Shown piece by piece: positions 32,748 to 40,508 of a stretch of 64,000 bases of DNA. Within the stretch, counting starts at the first letter, position 1. Each line of letters opens with the position of its first letter. A program made the position numbers and the translations under genes. The stretch spans positions 3,038,001 to 3,102,000 of the forward strand of contig OY970164.1 of NCBI GenBank assembly GCA_963706555.1. The letters run 5' to 3'. Source of the stretch: Bog-473 sp963706555 (GTDB lineage Bacteria > Actinomycetota > Acidimicrobiia > Acidimicrobiales > RAAP-2). The notes under the pieces are model-generated. The model worked only from the letters and a program-made list of their open reading frames with translations, had not been told where the DNA came from and made no database searches.

Positions 32748-35120
32748 ATGACCGGCCGGCCGGCGCCCGTCGAGGGCCTCCGCGTCCTCGACCTGAGTGA
32801 TCGGATCGCCGGGGCCTACTGCACCAAGTTGCTGGTGGACGTGGGCGCAGAGGTGGTCAAGCTGGAACCCCCCGAGGGCGACCCGTTGCGCCAGGAGCGT
32901 GGGCTGTTCGCGTATCTCTGCGCCGGCACGCAGAGCGTGGTCGCCGACCCCGGTGATGGGGAGACCCTGGCTGAGCTCGTCCGGTGGTGTGACGCGGTGG
33001 TGCTGACCTGTGGCCGGAGAGAGGCCACGGCGTCGGCTCGCGATCCCGCTGCGATGGCAGCAGTCCACCCAGGAGTGCTCGTCGTGTCCGTCACCGACTT
33101 CGGCTGGAGCGGGCCGTGGGAGGAGCACCCGGCAACCGAGTTCACCCTCCAGGCCCTCTGTGGAGCGACGGGATTTCGCGGCTTTCCCGACGGTCCGCCG
33201 GTGTCGGTCGGGGGCCGGATCGGCGAGTACGTGGGTGGGGTGTACGCCGCACTGGCCATCCTGGCGGGCCAGCGCGGCGTGCGAGCGGGCGCGTCGTGGC
33301 CCCGGGATACCCACATCGATCTCTCGTTGCTCGAGTGCATGACCCAATCGATGCAGGGTCACGAGTGGTTGCACGCGTCCTTGATGGGCTTGCACGAATT
33401 CACACGTTCCGTCGAGATCCCATCGATCGAGCCGGCCAAGGACGGATGGGTGGGCATGTCGATGGTCACCGGCCAGCAGTGGCGCGACTTCGCCACCATG
33501 GTCGAGCAGCCACGGCTGGTCGATGATCCGGAGTTGTGCCTGCAGCTGGGCCGGTGGCCCCGACGGGTTGAGGTCGGCGCGTTGATCCATCCCTGGCTGG
33601 CCGCCCGCACCGTGGCCGAGGTGGTCGAGCTGGCCAGCTTGTTCCGCGTGCCCATGGCGGCCCTCGGAAACGGCGCCACCATCCCCGGCATGGATCACTT
33701 CGTCGAGCGTGGTGTTCTCGTCGAAAATCCGGCGGGCTTTCGCCAACCACGACCTCCATGGTTGATGTCGCGTTGCGACCCGGCACCGCTACGTGCCGCC
33801 CCCGAGCTCGGCGCGCACCGCGTCCCAGCCCCGCAGCCACCCACAGCCCCGCAGCCACCCACAGCCACGCCGCCCTCGACTCCGGGGACGACGCCACCCC
33901 TGCCGCTTTCGGGGACGCGCGTCATTGATTTCACCGCGTTCTGGGCGGGCCCGTCGGCGACCTTCCTTCTCGGCGCGCTCGGTGCCGATGTGGTGAAGAT
34001 CGAGTCGATCCAGCGGCCCGACGGGATGCGATTCGCAGGAGGCTCGGGGATCGCGCACGAGAAGTGGTGGGAGCACAGTTGGATCTTTCACGGTGTCAAC
34101 GCGGGGAAGCGGGCTGTGACCCTTGATCTGTCCGACCCCGAAGGCCTCCGAATCGTCCGCTCGCTCGTGGAGGGGGCGGATGCCGTGGTCGAGAACTTCT
34201 CCCCGCGGGTCATCGAGCAATTCGGTCTCGATTGGGAGGAACTGCACACGATCAATCCGCGATTGATCATGGTGCGGATGCCCGCGTTCGGACTCGACGG
34301 CCCCTGGCGCGACCGCGTCGGGTTCGCCCCGACCATGGAACAGTTGTCAGGGATGGCTTGGCGGACCGGGTTCCGCGATGGTGCACCGATGGCGCCGAGA
34401 GGAGCGTGCGACCCGATCGCCGGCGCGCATGCCGTCGTCGCGCTGCTGGCAGCGCTTTCCCATCGGGACCGAACCGGCGTTGGGCAGTTGGTGGAGATTC
34501 CCATGGTCGAGGTGGCGCTCAATCTCACGGCGGAACAAGTCATCGAACATCAGGTGCACGGTGTCGTCCTGCAAAGAGAGGGAAACCGCGGGGTCGGTGC
34601 GCCGCAGAACGTCTACCGCTGTGCCGGAGACGATGCGTGGATCGCACTGGCCGTGGAGACGGATGCGCATTGGCACGGCTTGGTGCGCGCACTCGGCTCG
34701 CCGGGGTGGTCCGACGACCAGGCGCTGGCCACGTCGGTCGGCCGGCGTCGGGCCCACGACGAGCTCGATGCTCGTCTCTCGAAGTGGTTTGCCCGTCGCC
34801 CGTTGGCCGAGGCCGTCGCGACATTGCTGGCCGCGGGCGTGCCGGCAGCTGAAGTCGTGGTGCCTCCGGCTGTCGTCGAGAACGAGCAACTCGTCGACCG
34901 GGACTTTTTCGACGAACTTCTCCACCCCGACGCCGGATGGCAGCACTATGCCGGACTGCCCTTCCATGCACAGCCCGTCGGCGGGTGGTGCCGGAGGCCA
35001 CCGCCCACGCTGGGAGAGCACAACGACGAAGTCCTCGGATCTGAACTGGGCCTGGCGCAGGAAGCGCTCTCCGAACTTCGCGCCCGTCAGGTGATCGGCG
35101 ACCGTCCGCTGGGTCTCTGA
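32748..35120 (+). CDS. Double-length class III CoA-transferase (CaiB/BaiF family)
   Basis: This 790-residue protein has two CaiB-type halves. The first (about residues 5-340) starts RVLDLSDRIAGAYCTKLLVDVGAEVVKLE. The second (about 388-790) starts RVIDFTAFWAGPSATFLLGALGADVVKIES. They are joined by a proline-rich linker near residue 360-385. The canonical aspartate is present only in the second half (GACDPIAG, D555). The first half has GGR at that place and probably only scaffolds. The family moves CoA between carboxylic acids via an aspartyl-CoA. ATG 32748 fits; ATG 32721 is an alternative. The 3' end overlaps a minus-strand nitroreductase by 34 bp. It is paralogous to 48969-51425. Confidence 0.85.
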   Translation: MTGRPAPVEGLRVLDLSDRIAGAYCTKLLVDVGAEVVKLEPPEGDPLRQERGLFAYLCAGTQSVVADPGDGETLAELVRWCDAVVLTCGRREATASARDPAAMAAVHPGVLVVSVTDFGWSGPWEEHPATEFTLQALCGATGFRGFPDGPPVSVGGRIGEYVGGVYAALAILAGQRGVRAGASWPRDTHIDLSLLECMTQSMQGHEWLHASLMGLHEFTRSVEIPSIEPAKDGWVGMSMVTGQQWRDFATMVEQPRLVDDPELCLQLGRWPRRVEVGALIHPWLAARTVAEVVELASLFRVPMAALGNGATIPGMDHFVERGVLVENPAGFRQPRPPWLMSRCDPAPLRAAPELGAHRVPAPQPPTAPQPPTATPPSTPGTTPPLPLSGTRVIDFTAFWAGPSATFLLGALGADVVKIESIQRPDGMRFAGGSGIAHEKWWEHSWIFHGVNAGKRAVTLDLSDPEGLRIVRSLVEGADAVVENFSPRVIEQFGLDWEELHTINPRLIMVRMPAFGLDGPWRDRVGFAPTMEQLSGMAWRTGFRDGAPMAPRGACDPIAGAHAVVALLAALSHRDRTGVGQLVEIPMVEVALNLTAEQVIEHQVHGVVLQREGNRGVGAPQNVYRCAGDDAWIALAVETDAHWHGLVRALGSPGWSDDQALATSVGRRRAHDELDARLSKWFARRPLAEAVATLLAAGVPAAEVVVPPAVVENEQLVDRDFFDELLHPDAGWQHYAGLPFHAQPVGGWCRRPPPTLGEHNDEVLGSELGLAQEALSELRARQVIGDRPLGL

Positions 35121-35767
35121 GCTGCCTCGTCCCATGCCCGGCCCCACTGGTTCAGGTACGCCACCTCGCCGACGGGTTTGCGGCGGGCCGGGTGCAACTC
35201 GTCGCCGAGCAAGTGGGCGATCGGGATGAGCGCGGCCTGGGTCACGCCGTCGGGAATGCCCAGCAGTTCGGCCATCGCTTCATACCGCTCGGTATGGACC
35301 GTCGTCATGGCCGAGGCCAGCCCACGGCTGCGCAATGCGAGCTGGAGGCTCCAGACCGCCGGATAGATCGACGCGGAGAGGGCAGCGGCCTGGGCGGGGG
35401 TGCTGGTCGGCGTCAATGCACCCCGGATGCACGCCACGACGAGAACGGGCACCCGGTCGAGGTTGGTAGCCAGGTGCCAGGCGCCGTCGAGCATGCGGTC
35501 ACCTGATGACACAACCTCAGCCGGTTTGCGTCCCCCTGATGCCTTCTCGTGCGCATCGAGGTAGAGGTCACGCACACCCTTCTTGACGGTGGGGTCCGTG
35601 ATGACGATCCACCGCCAACCCTGGAAATCCCCGCCGGTCGGTGCCTGCAACGCAAGCTCGAGGCTCTCCCGGACGAGCTGCAAATCGACCGGATGGTCGA
35701 AATCGAGGCGCCGCCGTACGGTGCGGGTGGTGCTGAGGACCCAGTCGATGGTGCCGGGCTCGCTCAC
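35087..35767 (-). CDS. Nitroreductase-family flavoprotein
   Basis: This 226-residue protein opens with DWVLSTTRTVRRRLDFDHP, including the TRTVRR FMN-binding segment. Next are ALQAPTGGDFQGWRWIVITDP, a basic region in the middle, and the C-terminal LRSRGLASAMTTVHTERYEAMAELLGIPD. The fold reduces nitro compounds, quinones or enones using FMN. GTG 35767 is the start. That codon lies inside the first three bases of the duplicated Rieske segment (35765). It converges on the CoA-transferase with a 34-bp overlap and is divergent from the Rieske gene, whose operator lies between them. Confidence 0.85.
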   Translation of the reverse strand: MSEPGTIDWVLSTTRTVRRRLDFDHPVDLQLVRESLELALQAPTGGDFQGWRWIVITDPTVKKGVRDLYLDAHEKASGGRKPAEVVSSGDRMLDGAWHLATNLDRVPVLVVACIRGALTPTSTPAQAAALSASIYPAVWSLQLALRSRGLASAMTTVHTERYEAMAELLGIPDGVTQAALIPIAHLLGDELHPARRKPVGEVAYLNQWGRAWDEAAQRPSGRSPIT

Positions 35768-35795
35768 CCCGTATCCCCTCGGGGCACCGAGGGCG

Positions 35796-35823
35796 AGAAT
35801 AGCATTCTGGTATTCTAGAGTCA
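35796..35823. promoter_or_regulatory. Operator/promoter of Rieske copy 1
   Basis: A palindrome AGAAT-AGC-ATTCT (35796-35808) and a further GAGTCA (35818-35823) lie about 55-82 bp before the Rieske ATG. The 13-mer GAATAGCATTCTG and the GAGTCA 21 bp after its start recur as GAATAGTATTCTG and GAGTCA with the same spacing at 42593-42619, before the amidohydrolase operon. A shared regulator is likely; the TetR at 41779 is a candidate. Confidence 0.55.
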
Positions 35824-35877
35824 GAGTAAAGAGGCCGCGTGGTCCCTGTGTGGGCCCGAGGGGGAGGGTGAAGCCCG

Positions 35878-37203
35878 ATGGTGATGACGCTCAGCCGCGA
35901 GGGGGACCTCGTTCCCACCACGCAGGCCAACATCATTCCCAAGGAGCGCTATGTCTCCCAGGAGTTCTTCGACCTCGAGATGGAACGGCTGTGGCCCCGG
36001 GTGTGGCAGATGGCGTGCCGGGAAGAAGAAGTGCGAAATGTCGGCGACTACCTCGAGTACATCATTGGCGACCAGTCGATCCTGATCACCCGGAGCGACC
36101 CCGACACCATCCGGGCCTTCTACAACACCTGCCCGCACAAAGGCACCCGGCTCGCCGCGGGTGTGGGCAACTTCGCCACCGGGGAGATCCGCTGCCGCTT
36201 CCACGCCTGGCGCTTCGAGCTCGACGGCACCAACAAAGAGGTGGTCGACCGCTTCGACTTCCCCGCCTCGATGACCGACGCCGAGGTCTGCTTGAACCAG
36301 ATCAAGGTCGGGCGCTGGGGTGGCTTCGTCTTCATCAACATGGACCCCGACTCTGAATCGCTCGAGTCGTTCCTCGGCCCCCTCCCGGCCCTGCTCGCCC
36401 CCTACGGGTTCGACAAGATGCGCTTTCGCTCCTATCGCAGCGTCATCATCCCGGCCAACTGGAAGAGTGCCCTCGACGCCTTCAACGAGGGCTATCACGT
36501 CCAGGGGACCCACCCCCAGCTCTTGCGCTGGACCGACGACACCAACATGGCCTATGGCCCCTTGGGCAAGCACAACCACATGGGGGGCGAGGGCAAGGTC
36601 AAGCACGAGATCCGCCCGAGCCCACGGCTCGGTCTCGGCCCGGGCGACTACGACGAGCGCGAGCTGTTGGCCGTCATGATCGACGAGCTCGGGGGCCTGT
36701 TCCTCAAAGAGGAACGCCAAAAGGTCCTCGACCTCAAAGACAAGCCCCTGCCCGAGGGCAAGACGGCTATGGACGCCTACAACGACATCCGGGTCCAGAT
36801 GCTGCGCTCCAAGGGGATCGACCTGGGCCACCTGAGCGATGAGCAGCTCTTGATGTCCGACGACGTGCACTTCTTCCCCAACGTGGTCGGCCCCATCTAC
36901 CCCGGCTCGACCACCTTGTTCCGCACCCGCCCCAACGGGCTCGACCCCCACAGCGCCATCAAGGACCTGTGGACCCTCGAGTGGGTCGCCCCGGACGAGG
37001 ACCGCCAGATGTGCGAGCGCAAGTTCTACCCCGACTGGGCGGCCAAGGACTGGGGGCTCGTCACCAACCAGGACTACGCCAACATGGCCCACGTCCAAGC
37101 CGGCATGCGCTCACGGGGCTGCACCGGCTTGCGCCTCAACCCGCGCCAAGAGCACAACGTCATCCACATGCACGAGGTCATCGACGAATACCTCTGCTCG
37201 TAG
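35878..37203 (+). CDS. Rieske ring-hydroxylating oxygenase alpha subunit, copy 1
   Basis: This 441-residue oxygenase has Rieske ligands C85, H87, C106 and H109 (TCPHKGT, then RCRFHAW). The mononuclear iron segment is NWKSALDAFNEGYHVQGTHPQ (about residues 197-217), with E/D and two histidines in the usual spacing. It would dihydroxylate or hydroxylate an aromatic or other ring. No beta subunit follows. The adjacent ferredoxin (37224) is the expected electron carrier, and the reductase is elsewhere. The ORF is identical to 52757-54082. ATG 35878 (or 35884) follows a purine-rich GGGGGAGGGTGAAG. Confidence 0.92.
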   Translation: MVMTLSREGDLVPTTQANIIPKERYVSQEFFDLEMERLWPRVWQMACREEEVRNVGDYLEYIIGDQSILITRSDPDTIRAFYNTCPHKGTRLAAGVGNFATGEIRCRFHAWRFELDGTNKEVVDRFDFPASMTDAEVCLNQIKVGRWGGFVFINMDPDSESLESFLGPLPALLAPYGFDKMRFRSYRSVIIPANWKSALDAFNEGYHVQGTHPQLLRWTDDTNMAYGPLGKHNHMGGEGKVKHEIRPSPRLGLGPGDYDERELLAVMIDELGGLFLKEERQKVLDLKDKPLPEGKTAMDAYNDIRVQMLRSKGIDLGHLSDEQLLMSDDVHFFPNVVGPIYPGSTTLFRTRPNGLDPHSAIKDLWTLEWVAPDEDRQMCERKFYPDWAAKDWGLVTNQDYANMAHVQAGMRSRGCTGLRLNPRQEHNVIHMHEVIDEYLCS

Positions 37204-37223
37204 AAGAACGATCCGGTACGAAC

Positions 37224-37538
37224 GTGGTGCGCGTGCACATCGAGCCCTCCGGCATCGACGTCGACGTGGCCGAGGGCAAGAGCGTGATGGCGGAAGCGGA
37301 GCGTCAAGGGTTGTTCTGGCCGACGGTCTGTCACGGGTTGGCCGAGTGCCATACCTGTTTCTTCGAAGTCATCGAGGGTGAGGAGAACCTCGAACCGCCC
37401 AACGCGCTCGAGGCGACGGCGCTCGAGGATTTCTCGGGACGCTCCTGGTACGAGGGCAAGGTCATCCGCCTCGCCTGCCAGACGCGGGTGCGGGGCGAGG
37501 TCACCGTGCGCAAGCCCGGTGTGCGGTCGGCTTCGTGA
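37224..37538 (+). CDS. 2Fe-2S ferredoxin, partner of Rieske oxygenase
   Basis: This 104-residue protein reads VRVHIEPSGIDVDVAEGKSVMAEAERQG at its N-terminus, like a plant/adrenodoxin-type ferredoxin. The cluster ligands follow CHGLAECHTC, then a gap of about 39, then RLACQTRV: C-x5-C-x2-C-x39-C. It should deliver electrons to the oxygenase 20 bp upstream. GTG starts at 37224, 37227 or 37233 are possible. The right boundary of the 1,468-bp repeat falls at 37232, just inside its 5' end, so copy 2 has no ferredoxin. The 3' end is 20 bp from the convergent racemase. Confidence 0.87.
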   Translation: MVRVHIEPSGIDVDVAEGKSVMAEAERQGLFWPTVCHGLAECHTCFFEVIEGEENLEPPNALEATALEDFSGRSWYEGKVIRLACQTRVRGEVTVRKPGVRSAS

Positions 37539-37558
37539 AGAAGAACCCCTCGTTGTGC

Positions 37559-38728
37559 TCAGGGCAAGCGGGAGAACGCCCCGATCTGTTCGAACTGCGC
37601 GACCTCGTCGTTCCCGAATCCCCAGTCTGCAAGGACCGCGTGGGCGTCGGCGCCGACAACCGGTGGCGGGCTGGGGTCGCTCGGAGCGGTGCGCGAGAAG
37701 CGCGGCGCCGGAGACGGCTGCAGCGAGTCGCCCACCATGACGTAGCCCGCGCGCGCTCGATTGTGGGGATGGTCGAGGACTTCGAGCGGGGTGAGGACCG
37801 GCGTGATGCACGTGTCCGTCCCGGCCGCCAGTTCGGCCCACTCGTCCCGGGTGCGCAGCGCGATGGCGCCGGCGATGCGCTCCCGCAATGCCGGCCATGT
37901 GTCCTGGTTCATCTGCTCGGGCAGGTCTGGTCCGTCGATGCCGAGGAGTTCCACGAAGGCCGTCCAGAATTGGCTTTCGACGGCACCGACTGCGACCCAT
38001 TTGCCGTCCGAGGTCTCATAGGAGTCGTAGTAGGGGGCCCCTCCGTCGAGGGCGTTCGTGCCGCGTGCACCACTCCACATCCCGCGCGCCATCATCTCGA
38101 AGAACATCGTGGCCAGCAGGGCGCTTCCGTCAATCATGGCGCCGTCGACCACTTGGCCGGTTCCCGAGATCCGCGATTCGAGCATTGCGCAGACCATGCC
38201 GAAGGCCAGCATCATGCCGCCGCCGCCAAAGTCGCCAACGAGGTTCAGCGGGGGGACGGGTGCGCCTCCTGGACGGCCCACCATGCTGAGAACGCCCGAG
38301 AGGGCGATGTAGTTGATGTCGTGGCCCGCCATCATGCGCCAGGGTCCCTCCTGCCCCCAGCCCGTGGCACGTCCGTAGATCAGTTTCGGGTTCGCCGCCA
38401 GACAGGCCTCGGGTCCGAATCCGAGCCGTTCGGCCACGCCCGGTCGAAATGCCTCGACAAGACCGTCGGCTCGTGCGATCAGATCGAGCAACAAGGAACG
38501 TCCTGCCTCGGCCTTGAGGTCGACGGCGATCGAGCGCCTGTTGCGACCGAGCACACCGCTGTACGGCGCGGGCGTGGGCCGGTCGACCCGGACGACATCG
38601 GCCCCCATGTCGGCGAGCATCATGGCGCAGAAGGGCCCCGCGCCGAGACCCGCCACCTCGATGATGCGGACGCCGGCCAATGGGCCGCCGCGTCGCCCGC
38701 TCGACGCCTCCTCGGTCGCAATGACCAT
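37559..38728 (-). CDS. Alpha-methylacyl-CoA racemase-like (class III CoA-transferase family)
   Basis: This 389-residue protein carries the racemase triad of the mycobacterial enzyme: MAGHDINY (H136), LVGDFGGG (D166) and AVGAVES (E251). The mutual spacing matches H126, D156 and E241. That makes it a racemase of 2-methyl-branched acyl-CoAs (as for cholesterol or methyl-branched chains) rather than a CoA-transferase. It is divergent from the thiolase at 38859. It converges on the ferredoxin. Its presence indicates methyl-branched substrate chains. Confidence 0.85.
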   Translation of the reverse strand: MVIATEEASSGRRGGPLAGVRIIEVAGLGAGPFCAMMLADMGADVVRVDRPTPAPYSGVLGRNRRSIAVDLKAEAGRSLLLDLIARADGLVEAFRPGVAERLGFGPEACLAANPKLIYGRATGWGQEGPWRMMAGHDINYIALSGVLSMVGRPGGAPVPPLNLVGDFGGGGMMLAFGMVCAMLESRISGTGQVVDGAMIDGSALLATMFFEMMARGMWSGARGTNALDGGAPYYDSYETSDGKWVAVGAVESQFWTAFVELLGIDGPDLPEQMNQDTWPALRERIAGAIALRTRDEWAELAAGTDTCITPVLTPLEVLDHPHNRARAGYVMVGDSLQPSPAPRFSRTAPSDPSPPPVVGADAHAVLADWGFGNDEVAQFEQIGAFSRLP

Positions 38729-38811
38729 ACAATCTCCTCCTCCGTGCTCGGCGAACGCTCACACGGTAGCGAATCGGCCCGAAGCGGGTCGCACGGTGTT
38801 GTGCATCATCG

Positions 38812-38847
38812 ATGGAATCGACTATGGAATCGACAATGGAATCGACG
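38812..38847 (+). repeat. 12-bp tandem repeat ATGGAATCGAC(T/A/G), three copies before thiolase
   Basis: The units at 38812-38823, 38824-38835 and 38836-38847 each begin with ATG and differ only in the last base. They end immediately before AAGGAGAG, the ribosome site of ATG 38859. The first ATG opens a frame (+2 to the thiolase) overlapping it. The repeat may affect translation, or may be slippage. Confidence 0.9.
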
Positions 38848-38858
38848 AAGGAGAGTGC

Positions 38859-40037
38859 ATGGGATCGTGTGACCCCGTCATCGTTGGCATCGGTTGGAGT
38901 GACTACCCGGTCGTCCCGGAGCTTGACGCCATGGACCATCATGCGATGGCGTTACGGAGGGCCCTGGCCGATTGCGGACTCGAGAAGTCGGATATCGACG
39001 GCTACATGTGTGCCGGCACGGGGTTCAATTCCAATGTCGACGATGCGCCGAACATGGCCGAGTATCTCCGCATCAATCACCGGTGGATAGACGGGACGTC
39101 CGTCGGAGGCTCCACGTTCGAGTTCTACGTCCAGCATGCGGCGTCGGCGATCGAGACCGGGTTGTGCGATGTCGTCCTAGTGACGTACGGGTCCGACATG
39201 TTGTCCCGGGTGGGGCGGATGCTCGGTACGAGCACGTTCTCGTCCGGTGCCACGCGTGTCCAGGGTCCGTCGGCCTACGAGAGTTCCTGGGGCAACGTGC
39301 TTGCCGGTGGCTACGCCATGGCGGCGCGTCGTCACATGCACGAGTATGGGACGACGTCCGAGCAGCTGGCCGAGATCGCCGTCGGTGTCCGCGAGTTCGC
39401 AGGACTCAATCCGTTCGCGCAGTACCGGGATCCGATCACGGTCGACGATGTCCTCAACTCGCGCATGATCGCCGATCCGTTGCACAAACTGGACTGCTGC
39501 GTGATCTCTGATGGCGGTGGTGCGTTCATCATGACGACCAGGGAGCGGGCACGCGATCTGGCCAAACCGCCCGTGTACGTTCTCGGCGCTGCGGCGGCGC
39601 AGAGCCACTGGACGATCAGCCAGATGCCCGATTTCACCACCACTGCGGCTGCGCAGTGTGGGCCGGAGGCTTTCGCCCTGTCCGGCGTGCGTCCCGAGGA
39701 CATCGACACCATTCAGGTCTACGACAGCTTCACGATCACCGTGTTGATGCTCCTCGAGGACATGGGGTTCTGCAAGAAGGGGGAGGGCGGTGCATTCGTC
39801 GATTCGGGCGTGTTGCGGCGCGGCGGGAAGCAGCCCATGAACACCGATGGGGGCGGGCTGTCGGCCTGCCACCCCGGGATGCGGGGGATCTTCCTGATCA
39901 ACGAAGCCGTGCGCCAGTTGCGCGGCGAGGGCGGCGAATCGCAGGTACCCGATTGTGAGTTGGCGGTGGCCTGCGGTTCGGGCGGATCTCTCTCGTGTAT
40001 CGGTACGGTCGTTCTGGGCAAGGAGGGCAAGTCATGA
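38859..40037 (+). CDS. Thiolase-like protein, aldolase type (Ltp2-like)
   Basis: This 392-residue thiolase-fold protein has SDIDGYMCAGTGFNS, YDSFTITVLMLLEDMGFC (about residues 288-305) and GGGLSACHPGMRG. The nucleophile-loop position that normally holds Cys (NNNCxTG) is instead GTSVGGSTFEF (residues 79-89), so it is probably not a condensing thiolase. Ltp2-type aldolases with a DUF35 partner release a short-chain ketone or aldehyde from a tertiary beta-hydroxyacyl-CoA. The following DUF35 gene overlaps by 4 bp, as in such pairs. ATG 38859 follows AAGGAGAG. Confidence 0.8.
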   Translation: MGSCDPVIVGIGWSDYPVVPELDAMDHHAMALRRALADCGLEKSDIDGYMCAGTGFNSNVDDAPNMAEYLRINHRWIDGTSVGGSTFEFYVQHAASAIETGLCDVVLVTYGSDMLSRVGRMLGTSTFSSGATRVQGPSAYESSWGNVLAGGYAMAARRHMHEYGTTSEQLAEIAVGVREFAGLNPFAQYRDPITVDDVLNSRMIADPLHKLDCCVISDGGGAFIMTTRERARDLAKPPVYVLGAAAAQSHWTISQMPDFTTTAAAQCGPEAFALSGVRPEDIDTIQVYDSFTITVLMLLEDMGFCKKGEGGAFVDSGVLRRGGKQPMNTDGGGLSACHPGMRGIFLINEAVRQLRGEGGESQVPDCELAVACGSGGSLSCIGTVVLGKEGKS

Positions 40038-40465
40038 GCATCGAAGACCTGCAGGAAACGATCGGGCTCCGGGCGCTCCCGGCTCCCGACAACGCCTCGC
40101 GCTACTACTGGCAGAGTGCGGCGGAGGGCAAGCTGGTCGTCCAGCGCTGCACGGCATGCGGCGCCTACCAGTTCTATCCCCGGTCATTGTGCACGGCCTG
40201 TGCCGGCGAGACCGAGTGGGTCGACGCGTTGGGCCGCGGCACGCTGCACACCTATACCGTCATCCGCCAGAACCGGTCCCCGGCGTTTGCCGCACTCTCG
40301 CCCTATGCGGTAGGGATCGTGGAGCTCGACGAAGGCGTCCGCATGATGAGCAACATCGTCGATTGTGACGTCGATCAGCTCAAGGTCGGCATGGCCCTCG
40401 AAGTGCTGCTCTTGAAGGCGTCCGATGACGTCGGTCTCCCCTTCTGGCGTCCCGCCACCGACTGA
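40034..40465 (+). CDS. DUF35/OB-fold zinc-ribbon partner of thiolase
   Basis: This 143-residue protein has a rubredoxin-like zinc ribbon, RCTACGAYQFYPRSLCTACAG (C39, C42, C53, C56), and an OB-fold (VDALGRGTLHTYTVIRQ, YAVGIVELDEGVRMM). DUF35 proteins activate Ltp2-type thiolases in steroid side-chain cleavage, and the ATGA overlap with the thiolase gene fits a 1:1 complex. The ACAD at 40509 follows 43 bp after its stop. Confidence 0.85.
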   Translation: MSIEDLQETIGLRALPAPDNASRYYWQSAAEGKLVVQRCTACGAYQFYPRSLCTACAGETEWVDALGRGTLHTYTVIRQNRSPAFAALSPYAVGIVELDEGVRMMSNIVDCDVDQLKVGMALEVLLLKASDDVGLPFWRPATD

Positions 40466-40508
40466 GTCCACCGCATGACGCACACGGATCGATCGAGGAG
40501 GAGCCCCC

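Larger units (their letters stand above)
35765..37232. repeat. 1,468-bp direct repeat, copy 1 (Rieske gene and promoter)
   Basis: Bases 35765-37232 match 52644-54111 at every position compared. This includes the promoter, the whole Rieske gene and about 30 bp after its stop. The left boundary is CACCCCGTATCC (T versus C just before it). The right boundary is GTGGTGCGC (then G versus A). No terminal inverted repeat, target-site duplication or transposase was seen. Copy 1 runs into a ferredoxin gene. Confidence 0.97.

Noticed and set aside
35821..37098. 425-residue minus-strand frame opposite the Rieske gene (and the same in copy 2)
   Set aside because: It is duplicated only because the DNA is. 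The sequence is Val/Gly/Glu-rich with no motif, while the plus strand has all Rieske ligands.
38859..40037. Ordinary acetyl-CoA acetyltransferase call for the thiolase
   Set aside because: The nucleophile-loop cysteine is absent and a DUF35 partner overlaps the gene, which points to the Ltp2-like aldolase type.
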